From the NCBI GenBank assembly GCA_963830165.1, contig CAWHKZ010000006.1, forward strand, positions 124,001-188,000: a stretch of 64,000 nt of DNA, given 5' to 3'. This DNA comes from Bog-756 sp963830165. GTDB taxonomy: Bacteria > Actinomycetota > Acidimicrobiia > Acidimicrobiales > RAAP-2. The notes under the pieces were generated by a model, which ran no database searches, had not been told where the DNA came from, and saw only the letters and a program-made list of their open reading frames with translations. Every line of letters begins with the position of its first letter. Position 1 is the first letter of the stretch. This document shows, piece by piece, positions 53,843 to 62,079 of the stretch. The translations under genes and the position numbers were made by a program.

Positions 53843-56110
53843 TCAGACGGGGACGGGCTCCTCCTCGCCGGCCGGCGGCGGCGACACCTCGCGCCGCGTC
53901 GGCGGGGCGTCGGGGTCGACGGTCACGTGGGGCAGCCAGTCCAACCACTTCGGGAACCACCAGTTGGACTTGCCGAGGAGGATCATCACCGACGGCACGA
54001 CGGCCATGCGGATGATCACGGCGTCGACGAGGATCCCGCCGGCCAGGCCCAGCCCGAACTCCTTGATGACGCGGATGCCACCGAGGATGAAGGCGCCGAA
54101 GACCAGGATCATGATCAGGGCCGCCGCCGTGATGGTCTTGCCCGTGGCGGCCAGGCCGTTGCGCACCGCGGTGCGGTTGTCGCCGCACTTGAAGTACTCC
54201 TCCTGGATCCGGGTGATGAGGAACACCTCGTAGTCCATCGACAGGCCGAAGAGGATGGCGAACAGCATCACCGGCAGGAAGGCCTCGATGGGCCCCGTCT
54301 GGTCCACCTGGAACACCGTCCCCAGCCAGCCCCACTGGAAGACCGCCACCAGGATGCCGAAGGCGGCGCCGATGGACAGCAGGTTCATGCAGGCGGCGGT
54401 CAGGGGGATGACGATGCTCCGGAACACGATGGCCAGGAGCAGGAAGGACAGCAGCACCACCAGTCCGATGAACAGCGGCAGCTTCGACGACAGCACCTTG
54501 GCGAAGTCGGCGTAGATCGCCGTCGTGCCGCCGACGTACACGGTCAACCCCGTACCGGTCGTCACCTCGGGGATGGTCGACTGCCGGAGGTGATTGATGA
54601 GGTTCGTGGTGGCCGTCGCCTGGGGGGAGGTCGTCGGGTAGACGTTGATGAGCGCGACCTGCTCGCCGTCATGCGCCGGGAGGGTGACCGCGGGCACCAC
54701 GGTGGCGACACCGGGCTGCTTGGCCACGGCGGCGGCCAGCTGGTCGAGCGTCTGCGTGTCGACCGCGCCCTTCTGCTCGGCCACCAGCTGCAGCGGGCCG
54801 TTGAACCCGGGGCCGAAGCCGGCCGACAGGAGGTCGTAGGCCTGGCGGGTCGTCGTGTAGGTCGGGTCGTTCCCCTGGTCGGAGGTACCGAGGCGGAGCG
54901 AGAAGAACGGCATGGCCACGAGGACCACCACGATCAGCGCCACCACGGCGGGCACGATCGGCTGGCGCTGGATGAAGTCCGCCCACCGGGACCAGAATCC
55001 CTTGGTGCCGGCACCCACGATGCGGGGCCCGTTGGCGGCCAGGTCCCGCTTCTGCTTGCGGCTGAGCACGCGGGGCCCGATGAAGCCGAGCAGGGCGGGG
55101 AGCAGGGTCAGCGCGGCGATCATGGTGAACAACACACCGATGGCGGCGGCGATGGCCAGGCCGTAGAGGAAGGACACGCCCAGGGCGAACATCCCGAGCA
55201 GGGCGATGCAGACGATGATGCCGGCGAACAGCACGGCCCGGCCCGACGTGTTGACGGCGGTGACGATGGAGGACTCGACGTCGTTGCCGGCCAGCAGGCC
55301 CTGGCGGTGCCGGGTCACGATGAACAGCGCGTAGTCGACGCCGACGCCGAGGCCGATCAGCAGGACCAGCTCGGTCGAGAACACGGGCATCTTGAGCACG
55401 TGGCTCAGCAGCCCGATCATCCCGATCGCCGTGCCGAGCGAGGCCAGCGCGGACAGCAGGGGCAGGGCCATGGCGAAGACCGAGCCGAAGACGAGCAGTA
55501 GGACGACGGCGGCCAGGATGACTCCGAGTCCGGTGCCGCCGAAGGACTGACGGTCGGCCGACTCGGCGATCTGCCCGGACACGGCCACCTGGAGGTGGGG
55601 ACCCTGGGCGGTGAGGGCGGCGTTGACGAAGTTCTTCGCCTCGGCCGTGTCGACGTTCTGGCCCTGGACGTCGAAGGTGACGTTGACGAACCCGGTCTGC
55701 TGGTCGGCGCTGACCTGGTGGGGTCCGGGCAGGACGGCGACGGTCTGGCCGGCCTGCGCGCCCGGGAGCACGGACGGGGTCTGGGCGTAGGGCGACTGCA
55801 GCACGGTCACGTGCGGGGTCTTGGCCACCTTGGTCAGCATCGTGGTGATGCTGGCCTCCACCTGCGGGTCGGTGACCGGCGTCCCGTCGGTGGTGTGGAA
55901 GACGATGCGCTCCTGGTCACCGGCCTGCTTCGGCGCGGCCGCCTGGAGCAGCTGGAGCGCCTCGGTGGACTCGGTGTGGGGCAGGGAGAAATTGTTGGAG
56001 TACGCGGTGCCCACCCCCTGGGACAGCAGGGTCATTCCGACCAGTGCCGCGACCCACAGCAGGACGACGACGAGGCGGTGGCGAACGCACCAGGTGGCGA
56101 GGGACTTCAT
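53843..56110 (-). CDS. MMPL family (RND-type) transporter
   Basis: A 755-residue transporter of the actinobacterial MmpL branch of the RND superfamily. Layout: one N-terminal helix (residues ~11-30), an extracellular domain to ~180, five helices to ~345 including GLGVGVDYALFIVTRHRQGL (the D-Y pair of the proton relay), a break with FWSRWADFIQRQPIVPAVVALIVVVLVAM, a second extracellular domain and five further helices with FGLSMDYEVFLITRIQEEY (second D-Y pair). MmpL proteins export lipids, siderophores or small molecules using proton motive force. No adjacent lipid-synthesis gene shows the cargo. The tail is short and Pro-rich. A Shine-Dalgarno AGGAG precedes the ATG. Confidence 0.92.
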   Translation of the reverse strand: MKSLATWCVRHRLVVVLLWVAALVGMTLLSQGVGTAYSNNFSLPHTESTEALQLLQAAAPKQAGDQERIVFHTTDGTPVTDPQVEASITTMLTKVAKTPHVTVLQSPYAQTPSVLPGAQAGQTVAVLPGPHQVSADQQTGFVNVTFDVQGQNVDTAEAKNFVNAALTAQGPHLQVAVSGQIAESADRQSFGGTGLGVILAAVVLLLVFGSVFAMALPLLSALASLGTAIGMIGLLSHVLKMPVFSTELVLLIGLGVGVDYALFIVTRHRQGLLAGNDVESSIVTAVNTSGRAVLFAGIIVCIALLGMFALGVSFLYGLAIAAAIGVLFTMIAALTLLPALLGFIGPRVLSRKQKRDLAANGPRIVGAGTKGFWSRWADFIQRQPIVPAVVALIVVVLVAMPFFSLRLGTSDQGNDPTYTTTRQAYDLLSAGFGPGFNGPLQLVAEQKGAVDTQTLDQLAAAVAKQPGVATVVPAVTLPAHDGEQVALINVYPTTSPQATATTNLINHLRQSTIPEVTTGTGLTVYVGGTTAIYADFAKVLSSKLPLFIGLVVLLSFLLLAIVFRSIVIPLTAACMNLLSIGAAFGILVAVFQWGWLGTVFQVDQTGPIEAFLPVMLFAILFGLSMDYEVFLITRIQEEYFKCGDNRTAVRNGLAATGKTITAAALIMILVFGAFILGGIRVIKEFGLGLAGGILVDAVIIRMAVVPSVMILLGKSNWWFPKWLDWLPHVTVDPDAPPTRREVSPPPAGEEEPVPV

Positions 56111-56300
56111 GGGAAGGTGGGCTCCTGTTCGGCGGGGGCGGGGGGATGATGTCTCCGTCGGCCGCCCGGGGGCGGGGCGGGGGTCGCACGCCTCGAGGCG
56201 GCGAGCCTTCCGATGGGTATCACCCTATTGTCGCCCATCGCAGACCCGACCTCGAACACCTGCGGGGGACACACCTGTACCCGCGGGGCAAGATGATGGC

Positions 56301-57086
56301 ATGGACACCGACGCACGCCTGGTCGCCCTCGAGGGGTCGTTCAACTTCCGGGACCTCGGCGGGTACCCGTCCGGCGACGGCCGGACCGTCCGGTGGGGAC
56401 GGTTGTACCGGAGCGACGCCCTCCACGAGCTGACCCCCGCCGACGTGGTCCGGCTGCGGGAGCTCGGGCTGCGCACCGTCGTCGACCTCCGGACCGAACG
56501 CGAGCTGGCCCGCTCCGGCCGGGGTCCCCTCGAGCCCGAGGACGTGGCCTTCCACCACCTGGCCGTGGTCAAGGAGGGGGTGGCCGGTGACGGGGCCACG
56601 GCCGGGGCGGAACCGGGCGAGTCGGTGGCCGCCCCGGCCCCGGCGGGGGACGACCTGGCCGAGCGCTACCTCTGGTACCTGGACGTCGGGGGGGACGCCA
56701 TCGCCCGGGCCCTGTCCCTGCTGGGCTCGGGCGAGCACTATCCGCTGGTGTTCCACTGCGCGGCGGGCAAGGACCGGACCGGGGTCCTGGCCGCCGTGGT
56801 GCTCGCCATCGCCGGGGTCGACCGCCAGGTCATCGTGGCCGACTACGTGATCACCGCCGAGCGGATCCGGCTGATCCTGGACCGGTGGCGGGCCGAGCCG
56901 GGGTTCGCCGAGCGCATGGCCAAGGTGCCGGCCTCGCGCTTCAGCGTGGAGGCCTCCACCATGAAGGGCTTCCTCGACGGCCTGGACTCCCGCTACGGCG
57001 GGGCCCGGGCCTGGGCGGTCGGGGCCGGCGTGCCCGCGGGCACCCTGGACCGCATGGTCGACCTGCTCCTCGAGGCTCCGGCCTGA
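56301..57086 (+). CDS. Tyrosine-protein phosphatase (Y_phosphatase3 / PtpB-like)
   Basis: A 261-residue dual-specificity-like phosphatase. SFNFRDLGGYPSGDGRTVRWGRLYRSDAL at residues 13-41 is the family N-terminus and HCAAGKDRTG (Cys153, Arg159) is the C-x5-R phosphate loop; the Lys and Asp inside it (AAGKDR) are typical of this group, to which mycobacterial PtpB belongs. It removes phosphate from tyrosine, serine/threonine or phosphoinositides. The general-acid region lies between residues 60 and 90. The ATG at 56301 was chosen over one six bases upstream. It diverges from the MMPL gene. Confidence 0.88.
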   Translation: MDTDARLVALEGSFNFRDLGGYPSGDGRTVRWGRLYRSDALHELTPADVVRLRELGLRTVVDLRTERELARSGRGPLEPEDVAFHHLAVVKEGVAGDGATAGAEPGESVAAPAPAGDDLAERYLWYLDVGGDAIARALSLLGSGEHYPLVFHCAAGKDRTGVLAAVVLAIAGVDRQVIVADYVITAERIRLILDRWRAEPGFAERMAKVPASRFSVEASTMKGFLDGLDSRYGGARAWAVGAGVPAGTLDRMVDLLLEAPA

Positions 57087-57130
57087 GCGGGCCCGGTCGC
57101 GGGGGACGCCCCGCCGGGGAGGGCCCGTCA

Positions 57131-57142
57131 TAGGATGGGGAG
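57131..57142 (+). promoter_or_regulatory. Putative promoter of the membrane-anchored hypothetical gene
   Basis: TAGGAT at 57131-57136 lies six bases before the ATG at 57143. The spacer GGGGAG could act as a tight Shine-Dalgarno sequence, so leaderless or very short leader are both possible. Confidence 0.35.
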
Positions 57143-57751
57143 ATGGTCGCCTCGATCCTCGAATCGCTGGCGCTCGGCGTGGTCGTGTTCGCCGGGCTGG
57201 TCCTGCTGGCCGTCGTCACCGGCGGGTTCCTGCTGTGGCGGTACGGGCGCCGCAGGCTGCGGGCGTTCCGCTCCCACGGGGCGGTGGTCGGCGCCACGAC
57301 CCTGTGGGGCATGGCCGCCTCCAACCGCTGGAACCGGTCGGCGACGGGCCTGACCGAGGCCGAGGTCCGCCAGTGGCCGGCCGCCCGGGTGGCCAAGGAG
57401 ATGTGGCGGACGGTCGACCGGGCCACCACCGCCGTCCGGGCCGCCGACGACCTGGGCGGCCCGACGGCCGAACTCCCGTCCCTGTGCCGCCGGCTCCAGG
57501 CCGCCGCCATCGACATCGACCGGGTCCTGCGGGTGGACGCCACGGCCCCGGTTCCCGACCCGGTCGTGGCCCAGGTGCTCGACATCGTCCGGGCGGCCGG
57601 CGACGTGCAGCGGGCGGCCGTGGCCTCGGCCGGTGAGGTCAACGCCCAGCGCCTGCACGACCTCACCGAGGACGCCGGCCACGAGCTGTCGCTCCTCGAC
57701 GCCGGTCTGGCCTCGATGCGGAATTCGGGCCGGCCCGGACTGCAGCCCTGA
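57143..57751 (+). CDS. Membrane-anchored protein of unknown function
   Basis: A 202-residue protein with one N-terminal membrane helix (LALGVVVFAGLVLLAVVTGGFLLW, residues ~9-32), a basic juxtamembrane stretch (RYGRRRLRAFRSHG) and a cytoplasmic helical domain (LTEAEVRQWPAARVAKEMWRTVDRATTAVRAA, then LCRRLQAAAIDIDRVLRVD). No enzyme motif or family is recognised. The pattern is that of a small helical scaffold or regulator. It ends before a palindromic terminator shared with the convergent aminotransferase gene. Confidence 0.7.
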   Translation: MVASILESLALGVVVFAGLVLLAVVTGGFLLWRYGRRRLRAFRSHGAVVGATTLWGMAASNRWNRSATGLTEAEVRQWPAARVAKEMWRTVDRATTAVRAADDLGGPTAELPSLCRRLQAAAIDIDRVLRVDATAPVPDPVVAQVLDIVRAAGDVQRAAVASAGEVNAQRLHDLTEDAGHELSLLDAGLASMRNSGRPGLQP

Positions 57752-57761
57752 CCTCCACGGT

Positions 57762-57779
57762 CCGCGCCCCGGGGCGCGG
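57762..57779. terminator. Bidirectional hairpin terminator
   Basis: CCGCGCCCCGGGGCGCGG at 57762-57779 is a perfect palindrome that can form a 7-bp stem with a 4-base loop. It lies between the facing 3' ends of the membrane protein and the aminotransferase genes. Confidence 0.65.
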
Positions 57780-57782
57780 TGC

Positions 57783-59117
57783 CTAGAGCTCGGCGGTGAC
57801 GGCGTCGGCCAGTACGCCGAGTCCGTCGTCGAGCAGTTCCGGGGTGATGACGAGTGGGGGCAGCAGCCGGATCACGTTGCCGTAGCTGCCACACGACAGG
57901 GTGACGACGCCCTGCCGGTGGCAGGCGGCCACGATCCGCTTGGCCGCCTCGGCGTCCGGCTCGAGGGTGCCGGGCCGCACGAGTTCCATGGCCAGCATGG
58001 CCCCGCGGCCCCGGATGTCGCCGATGCCGGGATGGTCGGCCTGCATGGCCCGGAACCGCCCGGTCACCGTGGTCTCGATGCGGCGGGCCGCCCCGGCCAG
58101 GTCCTGGTCGACGATGGTCCGGATGGAGGCGAGGGCGGACGCACAGGCGACGGGATTCCCCCCGTAGGTGCCGCCCAGGCCCCCGACGTGCACGGCGTCC
58201 ATGAGCTCGGCGCGTCCGGTCACGGCCGCGAGCGGCATGCCGCCGGCCATGGCCTTGGCCGTCGTGATGAGGTCGGGGACGACGCCCTCGTCCTCGCAGG
58301 CGAACCAGTCGCCGGTACGGCAGAAGCCGGTCTGGATCTCGTCGGCCACGAACAGCACGTCGTGGGCCCGGCACCAGTCGGCGACGGCGGGCAGGAAGCC
58401 GGGGGCCGGCACGATGAAGCCGCCCTCGCCCTGGACGGGCTCGATCACCACGCAGGCGGCGTTGTCCACGCCGACCTGGCGCTCCATCTGCTCGATGGCC
58501 CGGGCGGCCGCCTCCTCGCCGGTCATGCCCGCAGGGTCGCGGAACGGGTAGGACATGGCCACCCGGTAGATCTCGGGGGCGAAGGGGCCGAAGCGGTTGC
58601 GGTAGGGCATGTTCTTGGCCGTCAGCGCCATGGTGAGGTTCGTCCGACCGTGGTAGGCGTGGTCGAAGACCACGACCCCGTCCCGTCCCGTCACGTGCCG
58701 GGCGATCTTGACGGCGTTCTCGACGGCCTCGGCGCCCGAGTTGAACAGCGCCGAGCGCTTCTCGTGGTCGCCCGGGGTGCGGGCGTTGAGCTCCTCGCAG
58801 ACGGCCACGTACTCCTCGTAGGGGCTCACCATGAAGCAGGTGTGGGAGAACCTGGCTACCTGCTCCTGGACGGCGGCGACGACCTCCGGCACGGCGTGGC
58901 CGATGCTGGCCACCGCGATGCCCGAGCCGAGGTCGATCAACGAGTTGCCGTCGACGTCGACGAGGATGGCACCCTCGCCACGGTCGATGTAGAGGGGGAA
59001 CACCGAGCTGACCCCGGGAGCGACGGCCGCCGTCCGGCGGGTGTCGAGCTCCTTCGAGCGGGGACCGGGCAGCTCGGTGACGACTCGACGTGATTGGTTG
59101 ATCCGGGGCTGATTCAC
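57783..59117 (-). CDS. gabT: Class III aminotransferase, 4-aminobutyrate aminotransferase type
   Basis: A 444-residue PLP-dependent fold-type I aminotransferase. NSGAEAVENAVKIAR (126-140), the cofactor-binding FDHAYHGRT (151-159), the EPVQGEGG loop (226-233), VADEIQTGFCRTG (258-269) with the PLP Asp, and the Schiff-base Lys288 in ITTAKAMAGGMPL are all present. The order and length match GABA transaminase, which passes the amino group of GABA to 2-oxoglutarate to give succinate semialdehyde; ornithine and other omega-amino acids are possible. The GTG at 59117 has a TACGCT seven bases upstream. The aldehyde dehydrogenase at 52274 could act next, but it is not in the same operon. Confidence 0.88.
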   Translation of the reverse strand: MNQPRINQSRRVVTELPGPRSKELDTRRTAAVAPGVSSVFPLYIDRGEGAILVDVDGNSLIDLGSGIAVASIGHAVPEVVAAVQEQVARFSHTCFMVSPYEEYVAVCEELNARTPGDHEKRSALFNSGAEAVENAVKIARHVTGRDGVVVFDHAYHGRTNLTMALTAKNMPYRNRFGPFAPEIYRVAMSYPFRDPAGMTGEEAAARAIEQMERQVGVDNAACVVIEPVQGEGGFIVPAPGFLPAVADWCRAHDVLFVADEIQTGFCRTGDWFACEDEGVVPDLITTAKAMAGGMPLAAVTGRAELMDAVHVGGLGGTYGGNPVACASALASIRTIVDQDLAGAARRIETTVTGRFRAMQADHPGIGDIRGRGAMLAMELVRPGTLEPDAEAAKRIVAACHRQGVVTLSCGSYGNVIRLLPPLVITPELLDDGLGVLADAVTAEL

Positions 59118-59130
59118 GACGGTAAGCGTA
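59118..59130 (-). promoter_or_regulatory. Putative leaderless promoter of the aminotransferase gene
   Basis: On the minus strand TACGCT (59130-59125) is followed by a 7-base spacer to the GTG at 59117, without a Shine-Dalgarno sequence. Confidence 0.45.
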
Positions 59131-59178
59131 CCGGAATGGCCCCTTGGCGCGCCGTGCCGCAGCCCGGTTCCGGAGCGG

Positions 59179-59949
59179 TCAGGACTGGGCCAGGCGGATC
59201 ACGGCGAAGGTGGCGCCGGTCGGGTCGGCCAGGACGGCGAAGCGGCCGGGCGGGATGTCCGAGGGGGGCACGACGACCTGCGCGCCGCCGTCCCTGGCCC
59301 GGGTCACCGTGGCGTCGCAGTCCGCGGTGCCGAAGTACGCCAGCCAGTAGGACGGCACCTCGGCGGGGACCTCCTCGGGCATCGGCATCATGCCCCCGAC
59401 CGGGAACCCGTCGAGCTGCCACTCGGTGTACTCGCCGTGGCCCATCTGGGCGGTGGCGGCCCCCCAGCCGAAGACGGCGGAGTAGAAGTCGGCGGCGGCC
59501 GGGGTGTTCCGGCTCGACAGTTCGTTCCAGGTGAGGGCGCCGGGTTCGTTGACCAGGCCGGCGCCCTGATGGGCGCGGGCCTGCCAGACCGCACAGGCCG
59601 CCCCGGTGGGGTCGGCGAAGACCACCATCCGGCCGACGTCGAGGACGTCCATGGGTGGGACGAACACCGTCCCGCCCGCCTGCGTGATCCGGTCCGCCGC
59701 GGCGTCGGCGTCGTCCACCGACACGTACGTCAACCACGCCGGGGGCTGGCCCGGCACCATGATCGGGCCGACCCCGGCCACGGGGACGCCGTCGAGCTGG
59801 AACGTCCGGTACCCGCCCGCTTCGGGAGCCAGTTCGGGCGCGTCCCAGCCGAACAGCCCGCCGTAGAACGCCACGGACGCGTCGACGTCGGGCGAGGCGA
59901 GATCGACCCAGGACGGGGTGCCGGCTGCGTAGGACTCCACTCTGGCCAC
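59179..59949 (-). CDS. VOC family protein with two glyoxalase-like domains
   Basis: A 256-residue protein of two tandem vicinal-oxygen-chelate domains. Domain 1 (residues ~9-120) opens with TPSWVDLASPDVDASVAFYGGLFGWDAPEL and closes with GRMVVFADPTGAACAVWQA; domain 2 (~130-256) has LTWNELSSRNTPAAADFYSAVFGWGA and GRFAVLADPTGATFAVIRL. Repeated W-x-(D/E) and DPTG-x-x-(C/F)-A-V are family marks. Metal-ligand His/Glu pairs are incomplete, so it may bind small molecules or antibiotics instead of catalysing. The GTG at 59949 has AAGGAG seven bases upstream. Confidence 0.88.
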   Translation of the reverse strand: MARVESYAAGTPSWVDLASPDVDASVAFYGGLFGWDAPELAPEAGGYRTFQLDGVPVAGVGPIMVPGQPPAWLTYVSVDDADAAADRITQAGGTVFVPPMDVLDVGRMVVFADPTGAACAVWQARAHQGAGLVNEPGALTWNELSSRNTPAAADFYSAVFGWGAATAQMGHGEYTEWQLDGFPVGGMMPMPEEVPAEVPSYWLAYFGTADCDATVTRARDGGAQVVVPPSDIPPGRFAVLADPTGATFAVIRLAQS

Positions 59950-60046
59950 GGTGGGCTCCTTCCGGTCGGGTGCCGTCCGTTCTGGAGCGGCCCGGCACGG
60001 GTGTGCACCCACTCTCGCACGTCCCGCCGGGAGGCGCCCGTGGCCG

Positions 60047-61315
60047 TCAGATCCCGAAGTTCCAGCCCTCGTCCTGCTCGAACCGGTGGAGGATGTTCTT
60101 GGCCATGAGGATCTTGTGGACCTCGTCGGGCCCGTCGGCGATGCGCAGGACCCGTGCCGTGAGGTACATGCCCCCGAGCGGCAGGTCGTTGCTGACCCCG
60201 GCCCCGCCCCAGACCTGGATGGCCCGGTCGACCACCCGGTGGAAGGCGGCGGGCACGAAGACCTTGATGGCGCTGATGGCCGTGCGCACGTCCGGCGACC
60301 CGGTGGCCACCTTCCGGGCGGCGTCGATGGTCATGAGGCGGGCCGACTGGACGTCCATGTAGGACTCGGCGATGAAGCCCTGGACGAACTGCTTGTCCTT
60401 CAACAGGCCGCCGTGGACCTCGCGGGTGAGGGACCGCTCCACCATCAGGTCGAAGGCCCGCCACATCTGGCCCACCGAGTTCATGCAGTGGTACACCCGC
60501 CCGGCCCCCAGCCTGTCCTCCGCGGCCTGGTGGCCCTGGCCGACCGGCCCGAGGGTGTTCGCGACCGGGACCCGCACGTCCTCGTAGCGGATCTCGCAGT
60601 GGTCGGAGGTGGGGTGACCGAAGATGCCGATGCCGCGGACGATGTGGACGCCCCGGGTGGCCGCCGGCACGATGATCTGGGTCATCCGCCCCGGTTCGCC
60701 GAGCTCGCCCGTCGGGTCGACGGCCCGGCACATGACGATGAAGAAGTCGGCGTCGATCCCGTTGGAGGTGAACCACTTGTGGCCGTTGATGACCCAGTCG
60801 TCGCCGTCGCGCACCGCCTCGGTGGCGATCGAGCGGGGATCCGAACCGGCGTGGTCGGGTTCGGTCATGGAGAAGCCCGACTCCATCTCGCCCTCGATCA
60901 GCGGGAGCAGCCACGCTCGCTTCTGCTCCTCGGTCCCGTACTTGAGGAGCACGCTGGCGTTGCCGGAGTTCGGCGCGGCGATCCCGAACAGGGCGGCGGC
61001 CCCGGTCGCGTACGAGAGGATCTCGTACATGTAGGCGAGCCCGAGGAAGTCCAGTCCCATCCCGCCGTACTCCCGTGGGAGGTGGGGTGCCCACAGGCCC
61101 GCCTCGTTGACCCTGGCCTTGATCTCCTCGCGCAGCTCGATGCTCCGGCGCCGCGCCCGTTCCCGTTCGACGCCGTCGAGCTCGGCGGACCGGCGGGACG
61201 ACCACAGGGTCTCCTCGTTGGGGAGGATCTCGGCGTTGATGAACGCGGCCGTCCGCAGCCGTACGTCGTCGACGGCGGGGTCGAGGCCGGGGATCGGCGT
61301 CACGTTGATCGGCAC
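60047..61315 (-). CDS. Acyl-CoA dehydrogenase family protein
   Basis: A 422-residue FAD acyl-CoA dehydrogenase. GFSMTEPDHAGSDPRSIATEAVRDGDDWVINGHKWFTSNG (from ~145) is the FAD/substrate motif, IGIFGHPTSDHCEIRYEDVRVP the mid-domain, and QVWGGAGVSNDLPLGGMYLTARVLRIADGPDEVHK the C-terminal FAD dimer motif. The N-terminal helix ARVNEAGLWAPHLPREYGGMGLDFLG is typical of the longer ACAD10/11-like members. The GTG at 61315 follows AGGAG. Unlike the copy at 9964, it is intact. The acyl chain is unknown. It diverges from the acetyltransferase gene. Confidence 0.9.
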   Translation of the reverse strand: MPINVTPIPGLDPAVDDVRLRTAAFINAEILPNEETLWSSRRSAELDGVERERARRRSIELREEIKARVNEAGLWAPHLPREYGGMGLDFLGLAYMYEILSYATGAAALFGIAAPNSGNASVLLKYGTEEQKRAWLLPLIEGEMESGFSMTEPDHAGSDPRSIATEAVRDGDDWVINGHKWFTSNGIDADFFIVMCRAVDPTGELGEPGRMTQIIVPAATRGVHIVRGIGIFGHPTSDHCEIRYEDVRVPVANTLGPVGQGHQAAEDRLGAGRVYHCMNSVGQMWRAFDLMVERSLTREVHGGLLKDKQFVQGFIAESYMDVQSARLMTIDAARKVATGSPDVRTAISAIKVFVPAAFHRVVDRAIQVWGGAGVSNDLPLGGMYLTARVLRIADGPDEVHKILMAKNILHRFEQDEGWNFGI

Positions 61316-61426
61316 GGATGGCTCCTGCGATGGTCGTCGGGATGGTCCGCTCCCATCATCACCGAGGCCATCGTCGCTGGAACGGGCCGAAAGTCCCGAT
61401 AATGGGCCGTGGCCCGCAGTGGGCGA

Positions 61427-61439
61427 TACTGTGCGCGCC
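61427..61439 (+). promoter_or_regulatory. Putative leaderless promoter of the acetyltransferase gene
   Basis: TACTGT at 61427-61432 is seven bases before the ATG at 61440; there is no Shine-Dalgarno sequence. Confidence 0.45.
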
Positions 61440-62069
61440 ATGCCTCCGGCCCAGTTCACCTTTTCGCCGCTGACCCTCGACCGGCACACCCTCAACGAGG
61501 CGGCGGTACTGGGTTCGCGCAGCTTCTACGACGATCCGTTCTTCGTCCACCTGTCGTCGGAGCCGATGCTGCGGGCCCGGGGCCTCGCCCTGTACATGCG
61601 CAGTCACCTGGCCGCCCTGGGGGATTCGGCGGTGGTGACGGGTGCCCGCGACCGGGCCGGCACGCTGACCGGCATCTGCGTGTGGCAGCGGCCCGGGACC
61701 TACCCGCTGCCCGTGACCGCCCAGGCCGCCGAGATGGCCGGGGCGCTCCGGGCCCTGATCCCGCGCCCGCCGGCGGTGCTGAAAGGGCTCCGGTACACGA
61801 TGGCCATGGAGAAGGCCCGCCCCCGTGCCGAGCACTGGTACCTGTGCCTGCTGGCCGCCGACCCCATGGCGTGGCGGCGGGGCATCGGCACGGCGTTGAT
61901 GGAGCCGAGCCTCGACGCCCTCGACGCCGACGGGCTGCCCTGCTACCTCGAGACCCAGAAGGAGGACAACATCGCCTACTACCGCCGCTTCGGGTTCGAG
62001 GAGACGGCCCGGCTCACGCCGAGCCGCGGTGGCCCGGCCCTGTTCACCATGACGCGGCCGGCCCGTTGA
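61440..62069 (+). CDS. GNAT family N-acetyltransferase
   Basis: A 209-residue acetyltransferase. The acetyl-CoA pyrophosphate loop is in WYLCLLAADPMAWRRGIGTALMEPSLDALDADG (motif A, R-x-x-G-x-G/A as RRGIGTA, near residues 141-147), followed by CYLETQKEDNIAYYRRFGFEE (motif B). The N-terminal helices FSPLTLDRHTLNEAAVLGSRSFYDDPFFVHL are typical of the actinobacterial group. The acceptor (amine, antibiotic or protein) is unknown. It starts at ATG 61440, leaderless by its promoter. Confidence 0.88.
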   Translation: MPPAQFTFSPLTLDRHTLNEAAVLGSRSFYDDPFFVHLSSEPMLRARGLALYMRSHLAALGDSAVVTGARDRAGTLTGICVWQRPGTYPLPVTAQAAEMAGALRALIPRPPAVLKGLRYTMAMEKARPRAEHWYLCLLAADPMAWRRGIGTALMEPSLDALDADGLPCYLETQKEDNIAYYRRFGFEETARLTPSRGGPALFTMTRPAR

Positions 62070-62079
62070 GCCCGACCGG

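Noticed and set aside
52328..55501. Plus-strand frame of 1057 codons opposite the aldehyde dehydrogenase and MMPL genes
   Set aside because: Antisense shadow of two strongly supported genes; repetitive His/Asp/Glu/Gly composition with no family features.
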